A stretch of 50,363 nucleotides of DNA from Solirubrobacteraceae bacterium (GCA_017882405.1 JADGPO010000018.1:1-50363), one strand, 5' to 3'; numbered from the stretch's first letter, positions 1 through 7,422 are shown. The notes: a model not told the origin generated them from the sequence alone. Numbers and translations are program-made.

Positions 1-342
1 CAGCGGGTTGGCGCCCGCAGCGACGTTCTTCAGACCCTGGCGAACGATCGCCTGAGCGAGCACGGTCGCCGTCGTTGTGCCGTCGCCGGCCACGTCGTTG
101 GTCGCCGTGGCGACCTCGCGGACGAGCTGGGCGCCCTGGTTCTGGAAGACGTCCTCTACCTCGATCTCGCGAGCGATGGTGACACCGTCGTTGGTGATCG
201 TGGGGGCGCCGAACTTCTTGTCAAGGACGACGTAGCGACCGCGCGGGCCGAGCGTGACCTTGACGGCGTTGGCTACGGCATCGACGCCCTGCTCGAGCGC
301 CTTGCGGGCCTCCGCCTCGTACTTCAGTTCCTTATGTGCCAT
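1..342 (-). CDS. groEL: Chaperonin GroEL (60 kDa), N-terminal part, cut by window edge
   Basis: The ATP-dependent barrel of the GroEL/GroES folding machine in the cytoplasm. Only the first 114 codons are present. The start ATG is at 342-340 and the protein opens [19 protein letters not shown]. The equatorial-domain hallmarks VTLGPRGR and the nucleotide-binding [15 protein letters not shown] are visible, so the fragment is typical. It lies 33 nt behind groES on the same strand, and a purine-rich AGGAG stands about 12 nt before the ATG. It is presumably co-transcribed from the CIRCE-controlled promoter at 743-770. The rest of the gene lies outside the window; nothing visible suggests it is broken. 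Confidence 0.97.
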   Translation of the reverse strand, partial: MAHKELKYEAEARKALEQGVDAVANAVKVTLGPRGRYVVLDKKFGAPTITNDGVTIAREIEVEDVFQNQGAQLVREVATATNDVAGDGTTTATVLAQAIVRQGLKNVAAGANPL

Positions 343-375
343 GTGTATCTAGTTCTCCTAGCTAGAAAGCTTGGA

Positions 376-669
376 CTACGACTGGACCTTCGCCAGCACG
401 TCGGACTCACGCAGGACGAGAAGCTCCTCGCCGTCCACGTTGATCTCGGTGCCGCCGTACTTGCTGTACAGGACCTCGTCGCCCTCAGAGACGTCGAGCG
501 GCGTGCGCTTGCCGGTGTCCTCGTTGACCTTGCCATCGCCGACGGCGATGACCTTGCCCTTCTGGGGCTTCTCCTTGGCGGTGTCGGGAAGCACGATCCC
601 ACTCGCAGTGGTCGCCTCTTCCTCGATAGCCCTTACGATCAGGCGATCGCCCAGGGGCTTGAGATTCAT
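376..669 (-). CDS. groES: Co-chaperonin GroES (10 kDa)
   Basis: This 97-residue protein forms the heptameric lid that caps GroEL. It begins [18 protein letters not shown]. It carries the mobile-loop region [19 protein letters not shown] and ends in the usual [15 protein letters not shown], so it is full length. A GGAGG ribosome-binding site lies 7 nt before the ATG. It is the first gene of a groES-groEL operon transcribed leftwards from a promoter flanked by two CIRCE operators. This arrangement predicts repression by HrcA, the known CIRCE-binding repressor, which is not encoded in this window. Confidence 0.98.
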   Translation of the reverse strand: MNLKPLGDRLIVRAIEEEATTASGIVLPDTAKEKPQKGKVIAVGDGKVNEDTGKRTPLDVSEGDEVLYSKYGGTEINVDGEELLVLRESDVLAKVQS

Positions 670-707
670 TGACTAACCTCCGTTCGAAGTTTCCGTTACA
701 GCGGAGC

Positions 708-732
708 TGGCACTCGGATGTACTGAGTGCCA
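708..732 (-). promoter_or_regulatory. CIRCE element, proximal copy
   Basis: Perfect 8-bp inverted repeat TGGCACTC (708-715) and GAGTGCCA (725-732) with a 9-nt spacer, the standard CIRCE geometry. It lies between the -10 box and groES, so HrcA bound here would block transcript start or clearance. Confidence 0.92.
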
Positions 733-742
733 ACGCTCCGGG

Positions 743-770
743 ACTATAGCTCCTCGAAAAGGCTAATCAA
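743..770 (-). promoter_or_regulatory. groES-groEL promoter
   Basis: On the minus strand a -35 box TTGATT (765-770) and a -10 box TATAGT (743-748) are separated by 16 nt, close to the vegetative sigma-70 consensus. The promoter sits exactly between the two CIRCE copies. Confidence 0.75.
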
Positions 771-778
771 GGCCCATT

Positions 779-803
779 TGGCACTCTCGTGTAAGGAGTG
801 CCA
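779..803 (-). promoter_or_regulatory. CIRCE element, distal copy
   Basis: A second perfect copy: TGGCACTC (779-786), 9-nt spacer, GAGTGCCA (796-803), just upstream of the -35 box. Together with the proximal copy it brackets the promoter, 71 bp from arm to corresponding arm. Confidence 0.9.
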
Positions 804-816
804 GGAAATGAGGGCG

Positions 817-1389
817 CTAATGCGCGCTGAGATAGGCGTTGAGCAGCGGGCCGCCGGCGACCGCGGCGATCACCCCGCCCACCGCCAGATAGGGGCCGAA
901 CGGCAAGCCTGTCGTGCGCGCGGTCTTGATCCCACGCCGCACCGCGATCCCGACTCCCACGGCGGCGCTGCTCAGCAGCGCCACCAGCAGGGCGACGATT
1001 ACCGGCGGGCCGAGGAACATCCCCATCACCCCCACAAGCTTGACGTCGCCCATCCCCATGCCGGCGGGATTGGCGAGCGCTGCCAGCAGCAGGAAGCCAC
1101 CGGCGATCCCCGCCCACAGCAGGCGCCCGGGCTCATGGCCGGCGTCCAGCACGAGGCCGAGCACCAGCGCGGCGACCGCGGCCGGGCCGGTGATCCGGTT
1201 GGGGATGATCCTGCGTCGCAGGTCGATAACCGCGCACGGCACCAGGACCAGCACGAGCGCGCCGCGCAGCACCGCGGCGGCCGCCGAGCCCTGGATCAGA
1301 GCCACCCCGGCGGCCAGCGCCACCGTCGCGGCCACTACCGGCGCCGGCAGCCGGTAGCTGACCGCCGGCTGGGGTTGCGCGATTGACAT
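817..1389 (-). CDS. Type IV prepilin peptidase (A24 family)
   Basis: A 190-residue integral-membrane aspartic protease that would remove leader peptides from type IV pilin or Tad/Flp-type pseudopilins. About six hydrophobic segments are visible. The two catalytic aspartates of the A24 family can be placed: one in VIDLRRRIIPN, the second in the GxGD motif of GMGMGDVKLVG. The C-terminal LPFGPYLAVGG is typical. The N-methyltransferase domain of long PilD proteins is absent, so it resembles the short CpaA/TadV or actinobacterial form. No pilin genes are nearby, so its substrate is unknown. It starts at ATG 1389, divergent from the DUF192 gene. Confidence 0.88.
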   Translation of the reverse strand: MSIAQPQPAVSYRLPAPVVAATVALAAGVALIQGSAAAAVLRGALVLVLVPCAVIDLRRRIIPNRITGPAAVAALVLGLVLDAGHEPGRLLWAGIAGGFLLLAALANPAGMGMGDVKLVGVMGMFLGPPVIVALLVALLSSAAVGVGIAVRRGIKTARTTGLPFGPYLAVGGVIAAVAGGPLLNAYLSAH

Positions 1390-1471
1390 CTACTGATTCG
1401 TCGGCACGAACGCCGCAAAGCTGAAGTCCACGGACCGCGATTGAGCGCTGCGCGGGCGTAACCTCCAGCGC

Positions 1472-1804
1472 GTGCAACGCTTCGACGGACTCCCCCGCCG
1501 CGCTCTGCCCGGCGGCCTGGTGGTCATCGAAGCGGAGACACGTCGCTCGCGGCGCCGCGGGCTCGCCCGCCTGGACTCCCTCGCCGCCGACCACGCTCTG
1601 CACATCCCTCAGACGCCGTCCGTGCACACCTTCGGGATGCGCTTCGACCTGGACCTGATCTGGCTGCGCCGAGATGGCAGCATCGCCCGGGTGGACAGCG
1701 ACGTCGGGCCCTGGCGGATGCGCCTGTGCCTCCGGGCCCGCTCGGTGGTGGAGACGCGCGCCGGGCAGGCCGACGCGTTCGTGGCCGCCGGCGTCGGCGG
1801 CTGA
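1472..1804 (+). CDS. DUF192 family protein
   Basis: A small 110-residue protein of the DUF192 family. The family core is visible as IPQTPSVHTFGMRFDLDLIWL followed by a charged turn and DSDVGPWRMRLCLRARSVVE. It starts with GTG. Members are usually secreted or periplasmic, but no signal peptide is evident here, so a cytoplasmic form is likely. No biochemical role is established for the family. It is followed after 22 nt by the RlmB-like gene on the same strand and may be co-transcribed with it. Confidence 0.75.
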   Translation: MQRFDGLPRRALPGGLVVIEAETRRSRRRGLARLDSLAADHALHIPQTPSVHTFGMRFDLDLIWLRRDGSIARVDSDVGPWRMRLCLRARSVVETRAGQADAFVAAGVGG

Positions 1805-1826
1805 CGCCGCGGTAGCGTCACTCGCC

Positions 1827-2549
1827 ATGGACAAGGTGTTCGGCAAGCATTCCGTCCGGGCCGTGCTGCTGGCGCGCCCGGAGTCGGTCAAGCGGCTGCT
1901 GGTGGCCGGCAAGGACTCCTATCACCGCGACCTGATCGAGCTTGCCCGGGGCGCTGGGATCGAGCCCGAGTGGTTGGCCTGGCCCGAGTTTCGCCGCGTC
2001 GGCGGCGTCAGCGACGACGACAAGCACCAGGGCGTGGTGGTGCTGACCATGGCGCGGCGGATGCTCACCGAAGCCGACCTCGGCGAGCTCGCGGAGGCGC
2101 AGGTGGTGCTGGCCCTTGACCAGATCTCGGACCCGCAGAACCTGGGCACGATCCTGCGCTGCGCGGCCTTCTTCGGCGTCGACGCCGCCCTGATCCTCAA
2201 GAACCGGGCGGCCGAGATATCTCCGCTGGTGGCCCGGGTCGCGGTCGGCGGGGCCGAGCTGGTGAAGACGTTCCGGATCACCAACCTCGCACGCAGTCTG
2301 GAGATCCTCCAGGGCATGGGCTTCTGGGTCTACGGTCTGGACGAGCGCGGCGAGCGCACCCTGGCCGAGACGGAGTTCGACGCCAAGACGGTACTCGTCG
2401 TGGGCGCCGAGGGCGAGGGGCTGCGCCAGCGCACCAAGACCACGTGCGACGCGCTGGTCCGCATCCCGGGCGGCCAGGCCGGACTGGAGAGCCTCAACGC
2501 GGGCGTGGCCACGGCGGTCGCCCTCGCAGAGATCTTCCGCGGGCGCTGA
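1827..2549 (+). CDS. rlmB: 23S rRNA 2'-O-ribose methyltransferase, TrmH/SpoU family (RlmB-like)
   Basis: A 240-residue SPOUT methyltransferase expected to 2'-O-methylate 23S rRNA (G2251 in E. coli numbering) with S-adenosylmethionine. It has an N-terminal substrate-recognition domain (about 1-75; MDKVFGKHSVRAVLL, then DDKHQGVVVL). The C-terminal knotted domain has motif 1 LDQISDPQNLGTILRCAAFFG, motif 2 VVGAEGEGLR and motif 3 LESLNAGVATAVAL. Motif 3 usually reads SLNVS; here it is SLNAG, a mild deviation. ATG 1827 is chosen because it matches the usual N-terminus; longer in-frame starts run into the upstream gene. Confidence 0.85.
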   Translation: MDKVFGKHSVRAVLLARPESVKRLLVAGKDSYHRDLIELARGAGIEPEWLAWPEFRRVGGVSDDDKHQGVVVLTMARRMLTEADLGELAEAQVVLALDQISDPQNLGTILRCAAFFGVDAALILKNRAAEISPLVARVAVGGAELVKTFRITNLARSLEILQGMGFWVYGLDERGERTLAETEFDAKTVLVVGAEGEGLRQRTKTTCDALVRIPGGQAGLESLNAGVATAVALAEIFRGR

Positions 2550-2558
2550 GGCGCAGGT

Positions 2559-2800
2559 CTACCTGACCAGCAGAGGACGCCCGCCCTCCACCCGGTATGT
2601 CTTGGCGACGACCTCGGTCCATAGAAGTAGCGCTGCGCGTCACGCACGATGAGGCTCTGCGAGGACAGGTCGCTCTCCTGTCGCTTCATCGTTATCAGCC
2701 GTCCGGCGAGCTTGAGGTCCAGCAGCGGCGTCGCCTGGTCACGCGTGGCCTCGTCGTCGAGGTTCTGGTAGTGCGCCTTGAGCAGGTAGAAGTTGATCAC
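2559..2800 (-). pseudogene. Hypothetical ORF behind efp, broken by a frameshift
   Basis: From GTG 2800 the minus strand reads a protein-like sequence beginning VINFYLLKAHYQNLDD and continuing to DAQRYFYG. Near 2617-2621 the reading frame fails: a +1 shift continues convincingly as TEVVAKTYRVEGGRPLLVR and stops at 2559-2561. The distance from start to stop is 242 nt, so one base appears to be missing. The ORF begins about 50 nt after the efp stop and shares its frame, so it would be read from the efp transcript. I do not recognise the family. A real pseudogene, a sequencing error or programmed frameshifting are all possible. Confidence 0.5.
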
Positions 2801-2848
2801 GGCCTTGGTAGCGTTGCGCTCTGCGCATCCAACTCCGCGTCGCCGCTG

Positions 2849-3409
2849 TTACGCGCGCGACATGTACTTGCCGGTGCGCGTGTCCACCTTGACACGGTCG
2901 CCGACATTGACGAACAGCGGAACCTGAATCGAAGCGCCGGTCTCCAGGGTCGCCGGTTTGCTGCCGCCGCCCGACGCGGTGTCGCCCCGCAGGCCCGGTT
3001 CGGTCTCGGTCACCTCAAGATCGACCGACGAGGGCAGCTGCACGCCCCCCGCCTGGTCGTCGATGTACAGCAGCTCGATCTCGTCGTCGGGCTTGATCCA
3101 GCGCAGCTCCTCTTCGAGCTGGCCCTGGGGCACCTCCAGCTGCTCATAGGAGGTGGAGTCCATGAAGTGCGCGTCCTGGCCGTCGGAGTACAGGAACTGC
3201 ATCCGGCGGACCTCGGTGCGGATCGAACGGAACTTCTCGCCCGCGCGGAACGTCCGGTCGATCACGTTTCCGTCCGAGGCGCGACGCAGCTTGGTCCGCA
3301 CGAACGCCGCGCCCTTGCCCGGATTGACGTGCTGGAACTCGAGCACCTTGAAGACGGTGCCATCGACCTCGATGTGGTTTCCGTTCTTTAGCTGATTGGT
3401 GGAGATCAT
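2849..3409 (-). CDS. efp: Translation elongation factor P
   Basis: The 186-residue EF-P enters the ribosomal E site and relieves stalling at polyproline stretches. All three beta-barrel domains are present: the KOW-like domain I with the modifiable lysine loop NPGKGAAFVRTKLRR, the central OB domain, and a C-terminal OB domain ending VDTRTGKYMSR. One oddity is a 5-residue Gly/Ser-rich stretch in the domain II-III region (TASGGGSKPATLETG). ATG 3409 overlaps the stop of the preceding 41-residue ORF (ATGA), implying translational coupling. No EF-P modification gene (epmA, ymfI) is visible in the window. Confidence 0.97.
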   Translation of the reverse strand: MISTNQLKNGNHIEVDGTVFKVLEFQHVNPGKGAAFVRTKLRRASDGNVIDRTFRAGEKFRSIRTEVRRMQFLYSDGQDAHFMDSTSYEQLEVPQGQLEEELRWIKPDDEIELLYIDDQAGGVQLPSSVDLEVTETEPGLRGDTASGGGSKPATLETGASIQVPLFVNVGDRVKVDTRTGKYMSRA

Positions 3410-3531
3410 CGCTTCAGAGCCGGGCCTTCGGGGGAGTTGCCGAGCAGCGTCGCCAGCCCCTGGGCGAGCGCCGATCCGGCCACCGCGACGGTGACGATCG
3501 CGGCGAGCACGAGGATCAGCACCCGGCACAC
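3406..3531 (-). CDS. Small hydrophobic protein coupled to efp (41 aa)
   Basis: A short ORF from GTG 3531 to TGA 3406-3408 encodes one hydrophobic segment, MCRVLILVLAAIVTVAVAG, followed by a polar tail ending EGPALKR. It begins 2 nt after the stop of the ASCH gene, and its stop overlaps the efp ATG by the ATGA pattern, so it fills the operon exactly. The segment ending SALAQ could also be read as a signal peptide. I know of no family for it. The exact packing and the hydrophobic composition argue for a real small protein; chance in G+C-rich DNA cannot be excluded. Confidence 0.5.
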   Translation of the reverse strand: MCRVLILVLAAIVTVAVAGSALAQGLATLLGNSPEGPALKR

Positions 3532-3533
3532 GA

Positions 3534-3935
3534 TCAGTTGCGCGCTCCTCCGAGCCCGTGGATGCGATCGCGCATCTGGTCCGGCGGGTTCTCGATGATC
3601 TGGGAGAAGCGCACCACCGTCACGGTGTCGTCCATCGAGACCTTCCGGCCGTAGATCTGCTCCAGGAAGTGGACCATCTCGTCGACGCGCCGGAACTCCG
3701 GATTGTCGTGTTCTATTTCCCGGGGACTCAAATCACGCACGCGCTTGACCTCGACCTGGTCGATCACCGCGTAGAAGATCTTCTCGCGCGGCGAGTGCTG
3801 GTAGCCGATCGTCACCAGCACGCACTCGTTCTTGTGGTACTTGTGCGATTTGTCACCGAGGCGGATCGTCGCCGTCTTGCGGCCGCGGCGCAGCTGGTCG
3901 GCGAACACCGAGGAGTAGAAGTTGAGGACACGCAC
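3534..3935 (-). CDS. ASCH domain protein
   Basis: A 133-residue protein with an ASCH fold, a PUA-like beta-barrel thought to bind RNA or act in RNA metabolism. The segment QLRRGRKTATIRLGDKSHKY matches the conserved basic strand of the family, and a second core block is VLVTIGYQHSPREKIFYAVI. GTG 3935 is chosen because the protein then opens VRVLNFYSSVFADQL; a longer upstream reading overlaps the Nudix gene and looks like noise. It sits 11 nt after the Nudix stop in a Crp-Nudix-ASCH-efp run. Its substrate is unknown. Confidence 0.75.
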   Translation of the reverse strand: MRVLNFYSSVFADQLRRGRKTATIRLGDKSHKYHKNECVLVTIGYQHSPREKIFYAVIDQVEVKRVRDLSPREIEHDNPEFRRVDEMVHFLEQIYGRKVSMDDTVTVVRFSQIIENPPDQMRDRIHGLGGARN

Positions 3936-3946
3936 GGCTCGGCAGC

Positions 3947-4390
3947 CTACCGATCCGCTGCGCCACGCGACATCGCGCGCCGGACCATCTCCCGCTCGCC
4001 GGCGTAGGTCAGCGCCTCGGCGGCCTGCTCGAGCGGCATCCAACGCGCCTCCTCGATCTCGTGATCGTGGTCGGCGACGTCCCCCGAGCGGTACGCGAAC
4101 AGGAAGAAGCGCACCACCTTGTTGATCGCGCGGCCGCGGCGGTCGTAGCGATATTCGACGTCGCCCAGCTGCTCCAGCAGCTCGGCATCGACTCCCGTCT
4201 CCTCCGCGACCTCTCGCCGGGCGGCCTCCTCGGGCGTCTCGTCGCCGTCGAGGTGGCCCTTGGGCAGGCCGCGCACCCGGCGCCCTTCGGCGGCCCGCTT
4301 GACCGGGACGATCGTGATCACCTGACCCTCGGAGACGACGACGCCGCCTGCCGAGAACTCGTCGGCGCCGGGCGGGACGCTAGTAGACAT
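3947..4390 (-). CDS. Nudix hydrolase
   Basis: A 147-residue pyrophosphohydrolase that cleaves a nucleoside diphosphate linked to another group. The Nudix box G-x5-E-x7-REUxEExGU is complete as GHLDGDETPEEAARREVAEETGV (written here as the family signature), preceded by the typical LPKG. The nearby lysines and arginines (PVKRAAEGRRVRG) fit an 8-oxo-dGTP, diadenosine polyphosphate or polyphosphate-type substrate, but nothing decides between them. Its start at 4390 overlaps the 3' end of the Crp/Fnr gene by 11 nt, implying co-transcription. Confidence 0.9.
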   Translation of the reverse strand: MSTSVPPGADEFSAGGVVVSEGQVITIVPVKRAAEGRRVRGLPKGHLDGDETPEEAARREVAEETGVDAELLEQLGDVEYRYDRRGRAINKVVRFFLFAYRSGDVADHDHEIEEARWMPLEQAAEALTYAGEREMVRRAMSRGAADR

Positions 4391-5075
4391 AGCCCTCCAG
4401 CCGGCCGGGGTCGTGCACGGTCAGCTTGCCCCGGCCCTGGGTGACCACCCCGGCGCGCTCGAGCACGGCGAGGAACCGGCTGGCCGACTCCCGAGAGGAA
4501 CCGGCGAGCTTCGCCAGGTCGGCCTGGGTGGCGGTGATCAGCACGTCGGCCTCGCCGGCGCCCTCGGATCGAGCCGCCGCCACCAGCTCGGCCAGGACCG
4601 AGGCGACGCGGCTCTGCACGGTCTGAAACGACTGGCGCGCCAAGCGCTCGTTGGTCTCCCGCAGCCGCTGGCTCAACGCCCTCAGGAGCTTGATCGCGAT
4701 GTCGGGATGGGTACGCAGCAGGCGGCGCATGTCGGGGCCGAGGATCGCCGCCGCCTCGCTGTCCTCGAGCGCCTCCACGGTGGCCGAGCGCCGCTCCTCG
4801 TCGAACATCGCCAGCTCGCCGAAGATGTCGCCGGGCCCGAACGTGGCCAGGGTGATAGAGCGTCCGTCGCTGTGCTCACGCACGGCCCGAACGCGTCCTG
4901 CCCGCACCACGTAACACGTGTCACCGGCGTCGTTCTCGCGGAACACCACCTCGCCGGCCCCGAACGTCCGGGGCACGATCACGTCCGCCACCGCCAACAG
5001 GTCCTCGGAGACCAGCGTCGCGAACGCCGGCACCCGATGAAGGAGGGCGAGCGTCTCCTCGGTCGTCGCCGCCAT
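4380..5075 (-). CDS. Crp/Fnr family transcriptional regulator
   Basis: A 231-residue regulator with an N-terminal cyclic-nucleotide-binding beta-roll (about 15-130; GDTCYVVRAGRVRAV, then FGPGDIFGELAMFDEERRSA), a dimerisation helix, and a C-terminal winged helix (about 170-225; TQADLAKLAGSSRESASRFL). The phosphate-binding segment GELAMFDEERRSA keeps the Glu and Arg used for cAMP in Crp, so cAMP binding is plausible. No cysteine cluster of Fnr type is seen. ATG 5075 gives the normal length. Its targets are unknown. A GC hairpin upstream (5097-5119) separates it from the DUF4349 gene. Confidence 0.9.
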   Translation of the reverse strand: MAATTEETLALLHRVPAFATLVSEDLLAVADVIVPRTFGAGEVVFRENDAGDTCYVVRAGRVRAVREHSDGRSITLATFGPGDIFGELAMFDEERRSATVEALEDSEAAAILGPDMRRLLRTHPDIAIKLLRALSQRLRETNERLARQSFQTVQSRVASVLAELVAAARSEGAGEADVLITATQADLAKLAGSSRESASRFLAVLERAGVVTQGRGKLTVHDPGRLEGYVY

Positions 5076-5096
5076 GCACGAGGGATACCACAACCA

Positions 5097-5119
5097 CCGC
5101 CGGGCAAAAGCCCCGGCGG
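5097..5119 (-). terminator. GC-rich hairpin after the DUF4349 gene
   Basis: Perfect 8-bp stem CCGCCGGG (5097-5104) and CCCGGCGG (5112-5119) with a 7-nt loop, 12 nt past the DUF4349 stop. No U-tract follows. It probably ends or attenuates the sigma-DUF4349 transcript before the Crp/Fnr gene. Confidence 0.5.
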
Positions 5120-5131
5120 ACCGGCGCCCGG

Positions 5132-6274
5132 TTAGACCAGGTCGAGCGTGGCCTCCCGGCGGCGTCGACGCAGCACCAGCGCCGCCCACGCCACCAGCCC
5201 GGCCAGCAGGGCCAGCGGCACGAGCACGGCCAGCGCGATCAGCGCGCCCCCGGCGACCACCACGAGCACCCGGCCGGCGTCGTGGAGCGCGCGGTGCAGC
5301 GTGAAGCCGCCACCATGCGAGGGCTGGGCCACCGGGACGCTGGAGGCCTGGATCGTCACCGTCAGCCGGCTGTAGTCCACCTGCCGGTGCAGTCCGTTCA
5401 GGTTGGCCGAGGCGCGAGCGATCGCCGCGTCGGCGTCGCGCAGCTGAGCGCGCAGGCTGGCGATCGCCTCGGTGGTGGTGGCGCTCGCCAGCTGACGCAG
5501 CAGCGAGCGCCGCAGGGCGCGGGTCTCGGCCAGCCGGCGGCCCGCTCCGCCCACCTGGCCCGTGATGTCGGTGGTGTCGTCGGTGCGTGACAGGACGTGC
5601 GCTCCGTGCAGCTGGGATAGCTCGGACACCGTGCGCTGCAGGTTGGCCGCCGGCACGCTGAGCTCGAAGCGAGCGCTGCCGTCGGGGCCACCGGTGGAGG
5701 TCACGTGGGAGTCCGAGACGATCCCCTTCTCGGAATCGATGACGTCGAACACCTCCTGGGCGACGTCGTCGATCCGGCTGGGGGCCGCCGACAGCGACAG
5801 CTGCGCCGCCTGGACGACCTGACGGTTGGTCGAGGGAGCGGGCGAAGGCGCCGGCGTCGTCGCGCTCGCCGATGTAGCGGCGCTCGCCGACGAACCCTCG
5901 CTGCTCGCGGCCGCGCTGCTCGATCGCGCCGTCGAGGCGAGATCGTTCACCAGCGGCCGCGGTCCGCGGCCCCCACCGCCGGTGACCACGACGGCCAAGG
6001 CGATCGCCGCGATCGCCGCTGCCGGCGCCGCCAGCCACCGCCGTGCCGGCCGCCACCGCCGTCGCCGGGTGGCCGCGCGCTGCGACAGCCCGGCGACCCG
6101 CTCGTCGATCTCCCCGGTCACCGCAGCCGCCGGCGCCGGCCGCTCGGCGCGCAGGATCAGCGCCAGCTCCGCCAGCTCGGCGTGCTCGGGATCCACGGGC
6201 TCTCCGGCCAGCGTGGCGTCGATCGCCGCCAGCGCGGCCGCCATCTCCGGCTCCAACGGCTCAGCTCGTCGCAT
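5132..6274 (-). CDS. DUF4349 membrane protein, putative anti-sigma factor
   Basis: A 380-residue protein. A cytoplasmic N-terminal segment (about 1-75) is followed by a transmembrane helix (about 80-100, WLAAPAAAIAAIALAVVVTGG). Then comes a Ser/Ala/Thr/Pro-rich extracytoplasmic linker and the DUF4349 region (about 150-320), which includes a coiled-coil stretch (RLAETRALRRSLLRQLASA). A second membrane helix lies near 335-365, followed by an Arg-rich tail. It overlaps the ECF sigma gene by 14 nt. From the overlap, and the sigma/transmembrane partner arrangement known for ECF systems, I infer that the N-terminus binds the sigma factor and the outer region senses the envelope. No zinc-finger anti-sigma motif (HxxxCxxC) is visible. 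Confidence 0.72.
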   Translation of the reverse strand: MRRAEPLEPEMAAALAAIDATLAGEPVDPEHAELAELALILRAERPAPAAAVTGEIDERVAGLSQRAATRRRRWRPARRWLAAPAAAIAAIALAVVVTGGGGRGPRPLVNDLASTARSSSAAASSEGSSASAATSASATTPAPSPAPSTNRQVVQAAQLSLSAAPSRIDDVAQEVFDVIDSEKGIVSDSHVTSTGGPDGSARFELSVPAANLQRTVSELSQLHGAHVLSRTDDTTDITGQVGGAGRRLAETRALRRSLLRQLASATTTEAIASLRAQLRDADAAIARASANLNGLHRQVDYSRLTVTIQASSVPVAQPSHGGGFTLHRALHDAGRVLVVVAGGALIALAVLVPLALLAGLVAWAALVLRRRRREATLDLV

Positions 6275-6818
6275 CGCAGGCCTCCCTGAGCTTCTGCATC
6301 GTTCGGTAGAGCAGCGTTCCGGCGGCCGACTCGCTGAGGCCGAGCACTCGGGCGATCTCGGCGTTGCGCAGGCCGGCGTGGAACTTCAGCGCCACGATCT
6401 CGCGCTCGCGTGCGGGCAGAGCCTCCAGCGCCGCGCGTACGGCCGTGCGGCGCAGCGACACCTCGGCGCCGTCGTCGACGCTGCGCTCGTCCTCCACCCC
6501 CGGGTCGACCACCAGGCTGCCCACCCGCCGGCGCCGGCGCAGCTCGTCCAGGGCGGCGTTGCGGGCGATCCCGAACAGCCACCCTCGCTCCACTCCCCGG
6601 CGGCGGTCGAAGGTGGCCCGGCGCCGGTAGGCGCGCTCGAACGCCAGCGCGGTCACGTCCTCGGCCGCCGCCCGATCACCCAGCAGGGTGGCCACGTAGG
6701 CGAAGACATCGTCGCGGCTGGAGCGATACAGGACCTCGAACCACTGCAGCGCGGTCTGTGGTTCGGCGACGTCTTTCGTGTCGATCACACCCTTACTACG
6801 GTCGTCGAGCCGATCCAT
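6261..6818 (-). CDS. ECF-type RNA polymerase sigma factor
   Basis: A 185-residue sigma factor with only regions 2 and 4. Region 2 (about 25-95) includes the core-binding and -10-recognition stretch LLGDRAAAEDVTALAFERAYRR and WLFGIARNAALDELRR. Region 4 (about 130-180) has a helix-turn-helix in LRNAEIARVLGLSESAAGTLL. ATG 6818 is preferred; a GTG one codon upstream is equally possible. The 14-nt overlap with the DUF4349 membrane gene suggests sigma/anti-sigma co-regulation. The N-terminal 25 residues are an extension beyond the minimal ECF form. The target promoter is unknown. Confidence 0.88.
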   Translation of the reverse strand: MDRLDDRSKGVIDTKDVAEPQTALQWFEVLYRSSRDDVFAYVATLLGDRAAAEDVTALAFERAYRRRATFDRRRGVERGWLFGIARNAALDELRRRRRVGSLVVDPGVEDERSVDDGAEVSLRRTAVRAALEALPAREREIVALKFHAGLRNAEIARVLGLSESAAGTLLYRTMQKLREACDATS

Positions 6819-6867
6819 CACGGTGCCGCCCTGATCAGAGCATTATGCGCCGCGCTCGGTCGCTATC

Positions 6868-7410
6868 GTGAACGTCGTGCGTGCCGCGTTCATCGCAACG
6901 GCAGCCACGATCGCGACGCTCTTCGTAACGTTGCCGGCACCGGCGCTGGCCAAGGGACCCAATGCCAAGCAGATCCACCGCGCCGTGTCCGGCGCCGAGG
7001 GGTCCTCCTCGCTGTGGGCGACGATCAACGTCTGCTCGTCCAAGGGCAAGGGCCGGGGCGGCAAGCTGGGCGTGCGGGGCCAGATGCCCACGCTGGGCTT
7101 TGCCGCGACGCTGCGCATGACCGTCCAGCTGGGGTTCTGGTCGCAGAAGCACGAGCGCTTCATTCCGATCGACGGCTCCAACGCCACCTCCACCCTGTCG
7201 CTGGGCTCACCCTCCTCGGGCCTGCAACAGGACGGCGTGATGTATGGCTTCGACAACAGCGCCGGCCTGCTCAACGCGTCGATCGACTTCACCTGGACGC
7301 GAGGGGGGCGGGTGATCGGCGAGGCCAGCCGCATCACCACCGGCGGCCATCCCGACGCCGACTACGCCCAGCCGGCGCACTACTCGGCCAGCCGCTGCCG
7401 CCTGGGCTGA
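6868..7410 (+). CDS. Secreted protein of unknown function
   Basis: A 180-residue protein with a clear Sec signal peptide: after GTG 6868 a hydrophobic stretch AAFIATAATIATLFVTLPAPALA ends in an ALA|KG-type cleavage site near residue 28. The mature part is rich in Gly, Ser and Thr, with alternating polar/hydrophobic beta-like segments and only two cysteines (INVCSSKG and the C-terminal SRCRLG), which could form a disulfide. I do not recognise the family. It diverges from the ECF sigma gene across a 49-nt gap, so it could be a target of that sigma factor, but I see no conserved promoter to prove it. Confidence 0.7.
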   Translation: MNVVRAAFIATAATIATLFVTLPAPALAKGPNAKQIHRAVSGAEGSSSLWATINVCSSKGKGRGGKLGVRGQMPTLGFAATLRMTVQLGFWSQKHERFIPIDGSNATSTLSLGSPSSGLQQDGVMYGFDNSAGLLNASIDFTWTRGGRVIGEASRITTGGHPDADYAQPAHYSASRCRLG

Positions 7411-7422
7411 GCTTGCGCTGCG

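Noticed and set aside
1390..1605. Minus-strand frame ending directly before the prepilin peptidase ATG
   Set aside because: The end (FAAFVPTNQ) looks protein-like, but the frame is antisense to the DUF192 gene and too short to support.
7380..7422. In-frame extension of nei to 7380
   Set aside because: It overlaps the convergent secreted-protein gene and follows the frame break; the zinc-finger end at 7423 is the likely original terminus.
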